From an uncultured Roseibium sp. (lineage in GTDB: Bacteria; Pseudomonadota; Alphaproteobacteria; Rhizobiales; Stappiaceae): 64,000 nt of DNA. Positions 1-9,542 of this stretch are shown piece by piece. The stretch is from the NCBI RefSeq assembly GCF_947496995.1, contig NZ_CANMFD010000003.1, forward strand, positions 124,001 to 188,000. Direction: 5' to 3'. A program made the translations under genes and the position numbers. Within the stretch, counting starts at the first letter, position 1. The number at the start of each line of letters is the position of its first letter. The notes beneath the pieces are model-generated. The model made no database searches and was not told the origin of the DNA. It worked only from the letters and a program-made list of their open reading frames with translations.

Positions 1-2
1 AC

Positions 3-485
3 GCGGCAACCGGCCTTGTCAGCGGCTCGGAAGTCTATAATGCGGTGGAGTGGAAGGTGATTGTTCTGCTCGGTTCGCTCATACCGCTCGGCGAAGCCTT
101 CGAACAGGCGGGAAATGCGCAGCTCCTCGCCGACGGCATCGTCGCGGCGACCGCCGGTGCCCCCGCCTGGATCACTCTGGCAGTCCTCATGGCGGTCACG
201 ATGACGCTTTCGGATTTCCTAAACAATGTCGCCACCTGTCTGATCGCCGCACCGATTTCCGTTCAGATCGCCACGACGCTCGATGTGAACTCGGACTCCT
301 TCCTGATGGGCGTCGCTGTGGCCGCTTCATGCGCTTTCCTGACGCCCATCGGCCACAAGAACAACACCATCATCATGGGACCTGGAGGCTATCGGTTCGG
401 CGACTACTGGCGCATCGGCCTGCCACTGGAAATTCTCGTCCTGGCGGTCGCCATACCTGCAATCCTGATTTTCTGGCCGCTCTGA
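3..485 (+). CDS. SLC13/ArsB-type anion permease, C-terminal part (5' truncated)
   Basis: The reading frame is open from the first bases of the window and stops at 483-485, so about 160 C-terminal residues of a larger protein are seen. It has several hydrophobic segments and a TP-containing loop (FLTPIGHKNN) followed by a GPGGYRFGDYWRIG stretch, which is typical of the second half of divalent anion:sodium symporters (SLC13/DASS or CitT/ArsB superfamily), where a TP(I/L)GxxxN loop helps bind sodium and the carboxylate. In this family the protein sits in the inner membrane with TrkA-C domains in the middle of the chain; those would lie outside the window. Substrate (sulfate, di- or tricarboxylate) cannot be told from this end. 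Confidence 0.8.
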   Translation, partial: AATGLVSGSEVYNAVEWKVIVLLGSLIPLGEAFEQAGNAQLLADGIVAATAGAPAWITLAVLMAVTMTLSDFLNNVATCLIAAPISVQIATTLDVNSDSFLMGVAVAASCAFLTPIGHKNNTIIMGPGGYRFGDYWRIGLPLEILVLAVAIPAILIFWPL

Positions 486-527
486 ATGGTGTCGCGTTAA
501 CGGCAGCAACAAACCCGGCGGCCCTGT

Positions 528-656
528 CCCGGACGTCATCCGGGCCTGTAACGAGACCCCGGCTCAAGGCCGGGGATGCAACCGTCAAGCCAGACCCGGA
601 TTTTGTAACAATGGCCGCAACGGCAAATACGGTCCGGGATCACCTGAAAAGGTGAT
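528..656. repeat. Cluster of three short palindromes in an intergenic gap
   Basis: Three hairpin-forming palindromes lie in tandem between the permease and the SDR gene: arms CCCGGA/TCCGGG at 528-544, CCCCGGC/GCCGGGG at 557-575 and ATCACCT/AGGTGAT around a GAAA loop at 639-656. The last is followed by a short T-rich run and could end the permease transcript. The GC-rich pair resembles the dispersed palindromic elements common between alphaproteobacterial genes, but only a genome-wide search would show whether they are repeated. Confidence 0.5.
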
Positions 657-745
657 TTACCTCAGAAGATAAAATCAACCGCTGGCATCGCTACGCTTTT
701 TCAGCATGATGGGCGCAAATCAATCAATTCGGGAGGGACATAGAG

Positions 746-1645
746 ATGGGCGCACACAAACGGATCCTGTTCACCGGCGGCACCGGCAAGGCCGGCAAGC
801 ACGTCGTTCCCTATCTGCTGGACCGCGGCCACCGGGTGGTCAATGTCGACCTGAAACCGCTCGACCATCCCGGTGTCGACAATCTCACCGCCGACATCAC
901 CCAGTCGGGCGAGATGTTCAACGTCATGACGAGCTACGCCAATTTCGACGAGCTGGAGCCCGGCAACGGCGTTCCGTCCTTCGATGCCGTCGTGCATTTC
1001 GCCGCCATTCCGCGCATCCTGATCCATCCGGACAACAAGACCTTCGCGGTCAATGCCGTCGGCACCTACAACGTCATCGAAGCGGCGGTGAAGCTTGGAA
1101 TCCGCAAGATCATCATCGCCTCGTCGGAGACCACTTACGGCGTCTGTTTCGCGGACGGCGTGGCAGATCCCAAGGTTCTACCGGTGGAAGAGGATTACGA
1201 TGTCGACCCCATGGACAGCTACGGACTCTCCAAGGTCGTCAACGAACAGACCGCACGCGCCTTCCAGCGGCGCTCCGGCTTCGACATCTACGCCCTCAGG
1301 ATCGGCAACGTCATCGAGCCGCACGAATACGACCGCTTCCCGGACTTTTTCAGGAACCCGGCGCAGCGGCGGCGCAACATCTTCTGTTACATCGACGCTC
1401 GCGATCTCGGTCAGATCGTCGATCTGTGCCTGGAAAAGGACGGCCTCGGCTATCAGGTCTTCAATGCCGGCAACGACACCAATTCGGTTGATATTCCCAA
1501 CACGGAAATCCTGAAACGCTTCTTTCCGAATGTCCCGCTCGGTCGGGAGCTCGGCGAGCACGAAGCACTGTTTTCCAACCGCAAGATCCGCGAAGTGCTG
1601 GGTTTCCGGGAAAAGCATGACTGGCGTAAATACGTGAAGACCTGA
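746..1645 (+). CDS. NAD-dependent epimerase/dehydratase, extended SDR
   Basis: A 299-residue extended short-chain dehydrogenase/reductase. The Rossmann dinucleotide motif GGTGKAG is at residues 11-17, the active-site serine lies in ASSETTYG near 125-132 and the catalytic YxxxK is YGLSK at 159-163. These are the features of NAD(P)-dependent sugar epimerases/dehydratases. The start is set by a GGGAGGG ribosome site about 9 bases before the ATG. Two MaoC hydratase genes follow on the same strand after 52 bases, but nothing ties the substrate to them. Soluble cytoplasmic enzyme; the specific reaction is unknown. Confidence 0.85.
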   Translation: MGAHKRILFTGGTGKAGKHVVPYLLDRGHRVVNVDLKPLDHPGVDNLTADITQSGEMFNVMTSYANFDELEPGNGVPSFDAVVHFAAIPRILIHPDNKTFAVNAVGTYNVIEAAVKLGIRKIIIASSETTYGVCFADGVADPKVLPVEEDYDVDPMDSYGLSKVVNEQTARAFQRRSGFDIYALRIGNVIEPHEYDRFPDFFRNPAQRRRNIFCYIDARDLGQIVDLCLEKDGLGYQVFNAGNDTNSVDIPNTEILKRFFPNVPLGRELGEHEALFSNRKIREVLGFREKHDWRKYVKT

Positions 1646-1697
1646 AGCCAGTGCCCTATCGCCGCCTGAACGTTGAATTTCACGAGCCCGAACACCG

Positions 1698-2156
1698 ATG
1701 AGCGACCTAATTCATTTTGAAGATTTCGAACCGGGGCAGGAGTTTGACCTCGGCTCGGTGACCGTGAGCCGGGAAGAGATCATCGAGTTCGCGAGTGAAT
1801 TCGATCCGCAGCCCTTTCACGTGGACGAGGAAGCCGGCAAGGCCTCCCTGCTGGGCGGACTGGCGGCTTCCGGCTGGCATACCGGCAGCCTGGTCATGGG
1901 CCTCTTGGCCAGAGGACTGCTCAACAAGAGTACGTGCCAGGGGTCTCCCGGCATCAGCAGCCTCAAGTGGATGCGCCCGGTTTTCCCCGGCGACACGCTC
2001 GCAGCCAGAGTTGAAGTCCTGCAAACCAAGAGCCTGCGCTCCAGGCAGGACCTTGGCCTTGTGACCATCCGGCTGACGACCGTCAATCAGGCCGGAGCAG
2101 ATGTCATCCGCTGGGAGAACCCCATCCTGTTCGCCAGAAGGGACCAGCAGGCATGA
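1698..2156 (+). CDS. MaoC-family hydratase, first of a tandem pair
   Basis: A 152-residue single hot-dog-fold MaoC domain protein. The catalytic Asp/His pair of (R)-specific enoyl-CoA hydratases lies in FDPQPFH (35-41), and a conserved ASGWHT segment follows at 57-62. Family members hydrate enoyl-CoA or related thioesters. The stop overlaps the next gene start in ATGA, so the two are translationally coupled, and the two proteins align along their whole length. They may form a heterodimeric or heterotetrameric hydratase. The start has only a weak ribosome site. Confidence 0.85.
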   Translation: MSDLIHFEDFEPGQEFDLGSVTVSREEIIEFASEFDPQPFHVDEEAGKASLLGGLAASGWHTGSLVMGLLARGLLNKSTCQGSPGISSLKWMRPVFPGDTLAARVEVLQTKSLRSRQDLGLVTIRLTTVNQAGADVIRWENPILFARRDQQA

Positions 2157-2632
2157 CCGCATTTTTCGAAGACATCGCGGTCGGCGAAACGCTGGACCTT
2201 GGCACGTATACCTTCACAGGTGATGAGATCGTCCGGTTCGCCCGCAAGTTCGACCCCCAGCCCTTCCACCTGAGCGAAGAAGCCGCAGCCGAAACCCACT
2301 TCGGTCACCTGTGCGCCTCCGGCTGGCACACGGCATCCGTATTCATGAAGCTGTTCGTCGCCACGCACCAGGCGCTTCACCGCAAGGCACTTGAAGAAGG
2401 GCGGACACCGGCAAAGCTCGGCCCCTCCCCCGGCTTTGAGGATCTCAAGTGGATCAAGCCGGTTTTTGCCGGCGATACCCTGCGCTACAGCCGGGTCGTG
2501 ACCGGCAAGACGGAAAGCCGCAGTCGGCCCGAATGGGGCCTGATCCATTCCGACATGCTGGCGCATAATCAGGACGGCAATCTGGTGTTTTCCTTCAAGG
2601 GAACCGTCTTTGTGGAGCGGCGCAGGAACTGA
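2153..2632 (+). CDS. MaoC-family hydratase, second of a tandem pair
   Basis: A 159-residue MaoC hot-dog protein, paralogous to the gene just upstream (4-base ATGA overlap). It keeps FDPQPFH at 33-39 and ASGWHT at 55-60, so both copies retain the catalytic pair. It has a short insertion (around ALHRKALEEGRTPAK) absent from the first copy. Tandem MaoC genes in alphaproteobacteria are often annotated only as dehydratases; the substrate cannot be set from sequence. Confidence 0.85.
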   Translation: MTAFFEDIAVGETLDLGTYTFTGDEIVRFARKFDPQPFHLSEEAAAETHFGHLCASGWHTASVFMKLFVATHQALHRKALEEGRTPAKLGPSPGFEDLKWIKPVFAGDTLRYSRVVTGKTESRSRPEWGLIHSDMLAHNQDGNLVFSFKGTVFVERRRN

Positions 2633-2649
2633 GTGCCAGATAGATGAAA

Positions 2650-3672
2650 TCAGGTGGGCTTGCGGCCATGCACGAGCATGGTCATGCCGGGGATCATCAC
2701 TTCCGTTTTGACCTCGTCAAATCCCGCCGCTTCCATCAGCCCCGCCACATAATCGCTGGTAATGGATCGGGCTTCCGGATTGAAAGCGGTATGCTGAAGC
2801 TGCCAGAGGGCGGCCAGTTTCGGACCTTCCCGGTTCTCGTCGACCATGAAGTCATGCACCATGAAGCGCCCGCCGGGTGTGAGCACCTCGCCGGCCTTGC
2901 GCACCAGGCCTGGGATAGACGTTCCCGGAACACCGGAAAAAAGATAGGACATCAGAACCGCGTCCGCGCTTTCCGGCCACGTGTCCTTGAGCGCATTGCC
3001 GGGACGGTAGGAGATCCGGTCCGAAAGCCCCTCCTCCCTAATAAATTCCTCGCCAACACCGGCCACATTCGGAAAATCCAGAATGGTCGACGTCAGTTGC
3101 GGATAGGCCTTGCACAGCGAAATCGAAAACGCGCCTGTCCCCCCGCCGACGTCCAGAAGCGTTTTGACTGCGGACAGATCCACCATCTTCGCAAGCCCGC
3201 GCCCCGGTCCGAGTGAACCGGCATGCTGGGAGCGTGAATAGAGCCGCGCTTCTTCCGGATCGCTGAACCAGTCCTCGTAGGACGCAACCTGATCCTTGTC
3301 GAGACTGTCGGTTAGCGCATCGTTGAGCTGAGTCATGAACGGATACATCTGCCTGTCGATCTGAAAGCGCAGATAATCGCCGAAGTCATATTTGCGCCCT
3401 TTCACAAGAAAGGCTTCGGCCGCCAGAGAATTGGTGAAACCGTCCCCCTCCCGGCGCACCAGTCCGAGGCTTGTCAGGGCTGTCAGCAAAGTCGTTGCAC
3501 GGTCAAGATCAAGAAGACTTTTCTCTGCGACTTCTTCCGGAGTTAAAGTCGTCTCGGAAAGAATTGAAAACAACCCCACGTGCAGAGCAGAAAAAAGTGC
3601 TTTTGACCCCATGAACCCGAAAGCAATTTCCGAGATATCTTCGGCTGATTCGAGCGACTTGACTTGAGACAT
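2650..3672 (-). CDS. SAM-dependent O-methyltransferase with dimerisation domain
   Basis: A 340-residue methyltransferase of the plant/hydroxyindole O-methyltransferase type. An N-terminal winged-helix dimerisation region (about 10-100) precedes the SAM-binding Rossmann fold, whose glycine loop DVGGGTG is at 174-180. The later motif LTPGGRFMVHDFM is the usual motif III region. The bacterial family includes enzymes acting on phenazines, polyketides, carotenoid and bacteriochlorophyll precursors; no neighbour points to a substrate. GAGGAAGG about 7 bases before the ATG supports the start. It converges on the MaoC pair with a 17-base gap. Confidence 0.85.
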   Translation of the reverse strand: MSQVKSLESAEDISEIAFGFMGSKALFSALHVGLFSILSETTLTPEEVAEKSLLDLDRATTLLTALTSLGLVRREGDGFTNSLAAEAFLVKGRKYDFGDYLRFQIDRQMYPFMTQLNDALTDSLDKDQVASYEDWFSDPEEARLYSRSQHAGSLGPGRGLAKMVDLSAVKTLLDVGGGTGAFSISLCKAYPQLTSTILDFPNVAGVGEEFIREEGLSDRISYRPGNALKDTWPESADAVLMSYLFSGVPGTSIPGLVRKAGEVLTPGGRFMVHDFMVDENREGPKLAALWQLQHTAFNPEARSITSDYVAGLMEAAGFDEVKTEVMIPGMTMLVHGRKPT

Positions 3673-3851
3673 AAAAATCCTTCCTCAGAAATCCTGAGCA
3701 AAATTGAGACGGGTCACCCCCGAGCGAGGGCGATAATTGTGGGATATGGCAATTATAACTATTGTGCGCTGCAGTGCAACTTGGCACGCGGATACAGGTG
3801 CTCACTGCGGAAAAATGCCGCCGGCGCTGAATTCTTGAAGGGTAACCCGGA

Positions 3852-4331
3852 TTAAAGAGCCCGGGCGAACAGCACTTCGTCGCGGATTTCGATACCGTAG
3901 TCACCGCGCAGGGGAATGGCGGGCTTCAGTTTCCGCTCCTCGTCGATAACCCCCTGGCCGATCCGTTCCAGGCGGAAACCGCGCCGCTGGTAGAAGCGGA
4001 AGGCATCCAGATTGTCGTTGGATGTGCGCACGGTCAGCCGCGGGACGTTTTTCGACCGTGCCTCGCTGATCACCGCATCGAGCAGCTGACTTCCCACGCC
4101 GCCCCAGCGGTTGATCGAATCCAGCGTCAGGATTTCCCACTCGCCCTCGCGCTTGACCAGCGTGACGAGGCCGACAAGCTCATTGCCGTCATATGCGACA
4201 TACCCGGGCAGGCGCGAGGCATCGAGCATCTCGTTATCGAGCATGATGTCCGGCGCGGTCCAGCGGTCCGTGAGCAGCTTGTGCACGTCCGCATGGTCTC
4301 TGTCTTCGGTATGTCGAATGATCACAGGCAT
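3852..4331 (-). CDS. GNAT-family N-acetyltransferase
   Basis: A GNAT-fold acetyltransferase of 159 residues if begun at the ATG at 4331, which has a GGGAG ribosome site; the frame also stays open 12 codons upstream without such a site. The acetyl-CoA loop is in the region WGGVGSQLLDAVISEA, followed by a C-terminal FRFYQRRGFRLERIG motif typical of the family. Substrate unknown. It lies downstream of bluB on the same strand, separated by 112 bases that include a hairpin (4418-4437). Confidence 0.85.
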   Translation of the reverse strand: MPVIIRHTEDRDHADVHKLLTDRWTAPDIMLDNEMLDASRLPGYVAYDGNELVGLVTLVKREGEWEILTLDSINRWGGVGSQLLDAVISEARSKNVPRLTVRTSNDNLDAFRFYQRRGFRLERIGQGVIDEERKLKPAIPLRGDYGIEIRDEVLFARAL

Positions 4332-4443
4332 TAATCGCTCCCAGATCAACCTGCTGTCTTGCGGCAATACACGACAGCAATGAAGTTGACCGCTGTTGAA
4401 ACATCAGACGGGCAAGTCCGGGTTCGTCCGAACCCGGGATGCT

Positions 4444-5106
4444 CTAACGCCGGAATAACCGCGTCTCCAAAGGACTGCGCGCTTGCCACTGCGCGCGCTC
4501 CAGTTCCGGATCGATATGTTCTTCTTCCGGAAAACCGACGCATAGATAAGCCACGAGCCGCCAACCGACGTCAACCTTGAGGATTTTCCCGACGGCGTTC
4601 GGGTCGAGGATCGACACCCAGCCGACACCGACGCCTTCCGCCCGCGCCGCCAGCCAGAAGGTGTGGATCATGCTGACCGTGGAATAGGCGAGTGTCTCCG
4701 GCATGGTGGCCCGCCCGAGGCCATGTCCCTGTGCCGGTTCGCCGTCGCAGAAGACCGCCAGATGGACGGGCGCTTCCTTCAGGCCAGCAAGCTTCAGCTG
4801 TCGGTAGCGCTGCGCCGCGTCCTCGTCGTACCGGCGCGCGGCCGCTTCGTTTTCAGTCTCGAAGGTCGCAACGATACTTGCGCGTTTCTCCGGGCTGTCG
4901 ACGATCACGATCCGCCAGGGCTGGCTGTTGCCGACGGACGGCGCCAGATCGGCCAGAGCAAGAAGATGGTCGAGCACGCCCTCGGGAAGAGGATCGGTCC
5001 GGAAGCGGCGCACGTCGCGGCGCCATTTCAGCAGAGTTTCGAAGTCCCGCTGAAACGCCTGCGAAAACTCCGGTTTGCCACCCCCTGTGCCGGTTCCTCC
5101 CTGCAT
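4444..5106 (-). CDS. bluB: 5,6-dimethylbenzimidazole synthase BluB
   Basis: A 220-residue nitroreductase-fold flavoprotein that matches BluB, the enzyme that cannibalises FMN with oxygen to make 5,6-dimethylbenzimidazole, the lower ligand of cobalamin. WRRDVRRFR at 28-36, the APSVGNSQPWR segment and the C-terminal VGFPEEEH are characteristic. It begins 6 bases after the apt stop, so the two genes probably share a transcript. No cobalamin riboswitch was seen upstream. BluB implies that the organism makes or remodels B12. Confidence 0.9.
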   Translation of the reverse strand: MQGGTGTGGGKPEFSQAFQRDFETLLKWRRDVRRFRTDPLPEGVLDHLLALADLAPSVGNSQPWRIVIVDSPEKRASIVATFETENEAAARRYDEDAAQRYRQLKLAGLKEAPVHLAVFCDGEPAQGHGLGRATMPETLAYSTVSMIHTFWLAARAEGVGVGWVSILDPNAVGKILKVDVGWRLVAYLCVGFPEEEHIDPELERAQWQARSPLETRLFRR

Positions 5107-5112
5107 GAGCGC

Positions 5113-5661
5113 TCAGTGACCCGGAAATTCCACCAGGGTGCGCACCGGAACGTTCATCGCTTCCAGCTTCTTGCGCCCGCCCAGATCCGGCAGATCGACG
5201 ATAAAGACGGCCGCTTCGATATTCGCGCCCATGGACCTGAGCAGCTTGCAGGCCGCTTCCGCGGTTCCGCCCGTGGCGATCAGGTCATCCACCACGATGA
5301 CCCGGTCCCCCGGCCGAATGGCGTCCTTGTGCATTTCCATCTCGTCCAGGCCGTATTCCAGCGAATAGGCGATCCGCACGGTCTCATGCGGCAGCTTGCC
5401 CTTCTTGCGGATCGGAACGAAGCCTGAGGAAACCTGATGAGCAACCGCGCCGCCCAGAATGAAGCCGCGCGCCTCGATGCCGGCAACCTGATCGACCTTC
5501 GATCCGGCCCAGGGCTGCACCAGGGCGTCCACCGCACGGCGGAACGCCCTCGCATCGCCCAGCAGCGTGGTGATGTCGCGAAACAGTATCCCCTCGCTCG
5601 GATAGTCCTTGATCGTGCGTATCGACGAGATCAATTCATCCTGGATCGTCTGTTCGGTCAT
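5113..5661 (-). CDS. apt: Adenine phosphoribosyltransferase
   Basis: Converts adenine and PRPP to AMP. The 182-residue length from the ATG at 5661 matches the family, and an AGAGAG ribosome site precedes that codon; the open frame extends further upstream but is not needed. The PRPP-binding signature [14 protein letters not shown] is at 121-134. It lies downstream of mtnP on the same strand. MtnP releases adenine from methylthioadenosine, so apt next to mtnP makes a short adenine-salvage unit. Confidence 0.95.
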   Translation of the reverse strand: MTEQTIQDELISSIRTIKDYPSEGILFRDITTLLGDARAFRRAVDALVQPWAGSKVDQVAGIEARGFILGGAVAHQVSSGFVPIRKKGKLPHETVRIAYSLEYGLDEMEMHKDAIRPGDRVIVVDDLIATGGTAEAACKLLRSMGANIEAAVFIVDLPDLGGRKKLEAMNVPVRTLVEFPGH

Positions 5662-5824
5662 CGAACTCTCTTTCTGGTGCGGTTCCCGGAACAGCGGCAA
5701 ACGGCCCGGGTGTCTGATCTGGTATTGGATGCCGGCCTGCGGCGGCACCGGGTCCGGCCGTGGTTTATAGCAAGTTTGGACCGGCGGTCGAAATCATTTC
5801 ACTCGCAGGCGCGGGCAGCCCCTC

Positions 5825-6706
5825 TCAGGAGGCCTTGTTCAGAATACGCCCCGCAACGGCATCCAGTTTGGCGACCAGTTCCGGATCTCGCTTGTCAGGC
5901 GCCGTCATCATGGCGAATTCCAGTGCCGTGTCGGAGCCGGCCGGGCAGGATTGATGTTCGCGTGGCAGGTCGCGGGCAACGCGGGCAACGAGACGCTGCG
6001 CATTGTCGGCATTTTCGTGCAGCACCTTGATGATCGCCTGGATATCGACCTCACCGTGGTCCGGATGCCAGCTGTCGTAATCGGTGACCATCGCAACGGT
6101 CGCGTAGCAGATCTCGGCCTCGCGGGCGAGCTTGGCTTCCGGCATGTTTGTCATGCCGATCACATCGCACCCCCAGGATCTGTACAGCTTGCTTTCGGCA
6201 AGCGAGGAAAACTGCGGCCCTTCCATGGCGAGATAGACCCCGCCCTTGGTGTAGGCGAGATTTTCGGCTTCTGCTGCCGCAGCAACGGCATCGACCAGTT
6301 TCGGGCTGACAGGGGTCGCCATGGACACATGGGCGACGCATCCGGTACCGAAAAAGCTCTTTTCCCGCGCGATGGTCCGGTCGATGAACTGATCCACAAG
6401 CACGAATCTTCCCGGCCCCAGTTCCTCCTTCAGCGAACCGCATGCGGAGACGGACAGCAGGTCGGTGACACCGCAGCGCTTCATGACATCGATGTTGGCG
6501 CGGAAATTGATGGAGGTCGGCGAATAGACATGGCCCCGGCCATGACGCGGCAGGAAGACGATCTTCAGTCCGTCGATGGTGCCGATCCGCACCTGGTCGG
6601 AGGGCGTCCCCCAGGGGCTTTCGACGCTGATCCATTCCGAATTCTCAAGACCCGGCAAATCGTAGATGCCCGACCCGCCGATGATGCCCAAGACTGCGTC
6701 TGCCAT
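5825..6706 (-). CDS. mtnP: S-methyl-5'-thioadenosine phosphorylase
   Basis: A 293-residue purine-nucleoside-phosphorylase-family enzyme that splits methylthioadenosine (by-product of polyamine and homoserine-lactone synthesis) into adenine and methylthioribose-1-phosphate. The phosphate-binding loop IGGSGIYD is at 9-16, and the conserved FLPRHGRGH and MTNMPEAKLAREAE segments are present. Its sugar-phosphate product is the substrate of MtnA, encoded at 35.3 kb in this window. apt follows on the same strand. Confidence 0.93.
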   Translation of the reverse strand: MADAVLGIIGGSGIYDLPGLENSEWISVESPWGTPSDQVRIGTIDGLKIVFLPRHGRGHVYSPTSINFRANIDVMKRCGVTDLLSVSACGSLKEELGPGRFVLVDQFIDRTIAREKSFFGTGCVAHVSMATPVSPKLVDAVAAAAEAENLAYTKGGVYLAMEGPQFSSLAESKLYRSWGCDVIGMTNMPEAKLAREAEICYATVAMVTDYDSWHPDHGEVDIQAIIKVLHENADNAQRLVARVARDLPREHQSCPAGSDTALEFAMMTAPDKRDPELVAKLDAVAGRILNKAS

Positions 6707-6775
6707 GCCCGCTCCTGATAAATGTCCGGTCCGTCCGGCCCTGGGTCTCAGGAGACGGACAACAATCCGCGTGGT

Positions 6776-7267
6776 TTATTTCAGTTGATCGGCAATCGCG
6801 TCAAGGCCGGCTTTGGCGCATTGCGCCTCGTTGTCGCCGCCGCCGCCACCGGCAACGCCGATACCGCCGAGCAGTTCACCGGACTGGGACACGATCGGCA
6901 GCCCGCCGCCAAGCGTCACCGCGCCCGGGACGGTCGCAAGGCCCCAGGCCCTGCCGGGTTCGGCGAGCGTATCCATATCGAGCGTGGGCATGTTGAAGCT
7001 TGCCGCCGTCCAGGCCTTGCGCCGGGCCGTTTCGGCCACATGCGCCCCGCCCATGTTGCTGCGCAGTGTCACCTGTTCGACGCCAAAGCGATCGACAACC
7101 GACGCGCCGACCTGGTGTCCCGCCTCGGTGCAGACCTCGACCGCCCGCAATGCGGCTCTCATGGCAATCTGCAGGTCCAGAACAGCAACCGAATGCATTG
7201 CCGCGGATTGGGAAAACACCGATGCGGGAAAAAGCAGCACGCCCAGGAAAATCGATATGCGGCGCAT
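6776..7267 (-). CDS. GlcG/HbpS-type heme-binding protein, exported
   Basis: A 163-residue protein with an N-terminal signal peptide (MRRISIFLGVLLFPASVFS) and a GlcG/HbpS domain (Pfam GlcG, also called DUF336), including the glycine-rich TLGGGLPI and GGIGVAGGGGGDNE segments. The ATG at 7267 is chosen because it follows a GAGAGG ribosome site and starts the signal peptide. The domain is known to bind heme in HbpS and is often found next to redox genes. It lies 69 bases downstream of petC but beyond the terminator hairpin. Confidence 0.8.
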   Translation of the reverse strand: MRRISIFLGVLLFPASVFSQSAAMHSVAVLDLQIAMRAALRAVEVCTEAGHQVGASVVDRFGVEQVTLRSNMGGAHVAETARRKAWTAASFNMPTLDMDTLAEPGRAWGLATVPGAVTLGGGLPIVSQSGELLGGIGVAGGGGGDNEAQCAKAGLDAIADQLK

Positions 7268-7280
7268 TCGGTCACCTCTC

Positions 7281-7311
7281 AAAGAAAAAGCCGCCGGGAA
7301 CCGGCGGCTTT
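7281..7311 (-). terminator. Rho-independent terminator of petABC
   Basis: Read on the minus strand, arms GCCGCCGG/CCGGCGGC around a 3-base loop are followed directly by CTTTTTCTTT. It lies 26 bases past the petC stop. Confidence 0.85.
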
Positions 7312-7336
7312 CATAATGCACTGTGACAACGTTCGA

Positions 7337-8221
7337 TCAATGGTCGACGTTGCTCCAGATCTTCTTCTTGGTGAAGTAGAGCAAGCCGGCAAAGAAGATG
7401 AGGAAGATCATCACGCGGAAGCCGATTTTCTTGCGCTCTTCGAGATGCGGCTCTGCAGCCCACATCATGAACGCGGAAACGTCGCGTGCATACTGATCGA
7501 CCGTCATCGGCGTGCCGTCGGTATATTCGACGATTTCTTCCGAAAGCGGGGGCGCCATGCCGATCGGGCCACCGGTCAGATGCTCATGCGCGCACTCTTC
7601 CGCAGTCACCGAACCGCCAAGGAATTTCGGGTTGTAGTAACCGCTGAAATCCTCTCCCAGACACGCCGGATTTTCTTCCGGATAGCTGGTCAGCAGCGCG
7701 TAGATGTAGTCCGGGCCCTGCTCCTGATACTGGGTAAATGCATCGAAGACGAACCACGGAAAACCGCGATGTCCGGCGCGCGCTTTTGCCAGCAGCGAGA
7801 AGTCCGGCGGATAGGCTCCGCCATTGGACGCACGAGCGGCCTCTTCGTTCGGGAACGGTGACGGGAACTTGTCCGCCAGGATACCCGGACGATCGTACAT
7901 GTCTCCATCGCTGTTGGGACCGTCGACGACCGTATACTCGGACGCGATCTGCTTTGCCTGATCTTCGGTGAAGCTCGGCCCGCCGTAATCGGCAAGGTTG
8001 CGGAAGGCAACCTGCCGAAGGCCGTGACAGGACGCGCAGACTTCCTGATAGACCTTGAAGCCACGCTGCACCTGGCCGCGATCGAAGAAGCCGAACGGTC
8101 CGGAGAAGGACCACTGCTCACGCTCGATGTGCGGCGCGTCGCCGGCGGCAAGAGCCGGAGTGGCGGCGGCAATAGCCGCCACGGTGGCGAAGGAACGAAC
8201 CATTTTGATCATGGTGCTCAT
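7337..8221 (-). CDS. petC: Cytochrome c1 of the bc1 complex
   Basis: A 294-residue heme c subunit of ubiquinol:cytochrome c reductase that passes electrons from the Rieske protein to cytochrome c in the periplasm. A signal peptide ends near residue 25 (PALAA), the heme motif CASCH is at about 62-66, the likely methionine ligand is in GGPIGMAPP, and one C-terminal membrane anchor (MIFLIFFAGLLYF) holds it to the inner membrane. This is an unfused cytochrome c1, unlike the cytochrome b/c1 fusion of some Bradyrhizobium relatives. Third gene of petABC. Confidence 0.96.
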   Translation of the reverse strand: MSTMIKMVRSFATVAAIAAATPALAAGDAPHIEREQWSFSGPFGFFDRGQVQRGFKVYQEVCASCHGLRQVAFRNLADYGGPSFTEDQAKQIASEYTVVDGPNSDGDMYDRPGILADKFPSPFPNEEAARASNGGAYPPDFSLLAKARAGHRGFPWFVFDAFTQYQEQGPDYIYALLTSYPEENPACLGEDFSGYYNPKFLGGSVTAEECAHEHLTGGPIGMAPPLSEEIVEYTDGTPMTVDQYARDVSAFMMWAAEPHLEERKKIGFRVMIFLIFFAGLLYFTKKKIWSNVDH

Positions 8222-8251
8222 TGTCTCAACTAACTCCTGATCCGGTTCGCG

Positions 8252-9517
8252 TTACTTCGTTTCCGGTGCGGCTGTCGCACCGGCCGGCTTGCCGGACCCG
8301 CTCTTCAGCACCGCTTCGGAAATGGAAGTCGGCACGGGCCGCGGTTTCTCGAGGAACCCGAGCATCGGCAGGATGATCAGGAAGTGGGCGAAGTAATAGA
8401 TGGTGCAGATCCTGGCGAGAAGAACGTAGGTTCCTTCCGCCGGCATAGCGCCGAGATAACCGAGCGCCACCGCGTTCAGGGCGAAGATCCAGAAGAACTG
8501 CTTGAACAGCGGACGATAGGTACCGGAGCGAACCTTGGATGTGTCCAGCCAGGGCAGGACGAACAGGATCGCGATTGCACCGAACATCGCCACCACACCG
8601 CCGAGCTTGTCGGGAACGGCACGCAGGATCGCGTAGAACGGCAGGAAATACCATTCGGGCACGATATGCGCCGGGGTCACCAGCGGGTTTGCTTCGATAT
8701 AGTTGTCCGGATGGCCCATGTAGTTCGGCACATAGAAGGCGAACCAGGAGAAGAAGATCATGAAGACGACGATCGCGAACAGATCCTTCACCGTGTAGTA
8801 CGGATGGAAGGGAATCGTGTCCTGCTTGGTCTTCGGCTGCACACCGGTCGGGTTGTTGTTGCCTGTCGTGTGGAAGGCCCAAACGTGCAGGATAACCACG
8901 CCGAAGATCATGAACGGCAACAGGTAGTGCAACGAGAAGAAGCGGTTCAGCGTCGCGTTATCGACCGCGAAACCGCCCCACAACCAGGTGCGGATCGCAT
9001 CGCCGACCATCGGGATGGCCGAGAACAGGTTGGTGATAACCGTGGCGCCCCAGAAGGACATCTGACCCCAGGGAAGCACGTAGCCCATGAACGCGGTGCC
9101 CATCATGATCAGGAAGATGATCACGCCGAGGATCCAGGAGATCTCGCGCGGCGCCTTGTATGAGCCGTAGTAGAGACCGCGGAAAATATGGATATAGACG
9201 GCGATGAAGAACATCGACGCGCCGTTGGTGTGCAGGTAGCGCAGCATCCAGCCGAAATTCACGTCGCGCATGATATGCTCGACACTGTCGAAGGCGAGGC
9301 CCGCGTTCGGCGTATAGTGCATCGCCAGGACGATGCCGGTGATGATCTGCGCGATCAGCACGAAAAACAGGATGCCACCGAAGGCCCACCAGTAATTCAG
9401 GTTCTTCGGGGTCGGGAAATCGACAAAAGAGCCGCGCACGAGCGAGATGACCGGCAGGCGGCTCTCCAGCCATTTTGCCGCGGCGCTCTGCGGTACATAG
9501 TTTGAATGTCCAGCCAT
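8252..9517 (-). CDS. petB: Cytochrome b of the bc1 complex
   Basis: A 421-residue integral membrane cytochrome b carrying both b hemes and the two quinone sites. The Qo-site motif [18 protein letters not shown] is present, as are the conserved [20 protein letters not shown] segment and multiple hydrophobic helices. The length is normal for alphaproteobacteria. It is the middle gene of petABC, 25 bases after petA and 30 bases before petC. Confidence 0.96.
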   Translation of the reverse strand: MAGHSNYVPQSAAAKWLESRLPVISLVRGSFVDFPTPKNLNYWWAFGGILFFVLIAQIITGIVLAMHYTPNAGLAFDSVEHIMRDVNFGWMLRYLHTNGASMFFIAVYIHIFRGLYYGSYKAPREISWILGVIIFLIMMGTAFMGYVLPWGQMSFWGATVITNLFSAIPMVGDAIRTWLWGGFAVDNATLNRFFSLHYLLPFMIFGVVILHVWAFHTTGNNNPTGVQPKTKQDTIPFHPYYTVKDLFAIVVFMIFFSWFAFYVPNYMGHPDNYIEANPLVTPAHIVPEWYFLPFYAILRAVPDKLGGVVAMFGAIAILFVLPWLDTSKVRSGTYRPLFKQFFWIFALNAVALGYLGAMPAEGTYVLLARICTIYYFAHFLIILPMLGFLEKPRPVPTSISEAVLKSGSGKPAGATAAPETK

Positions 9518-9542
9518 GGCTGTCTCCTGAAATTTCTTGCCG

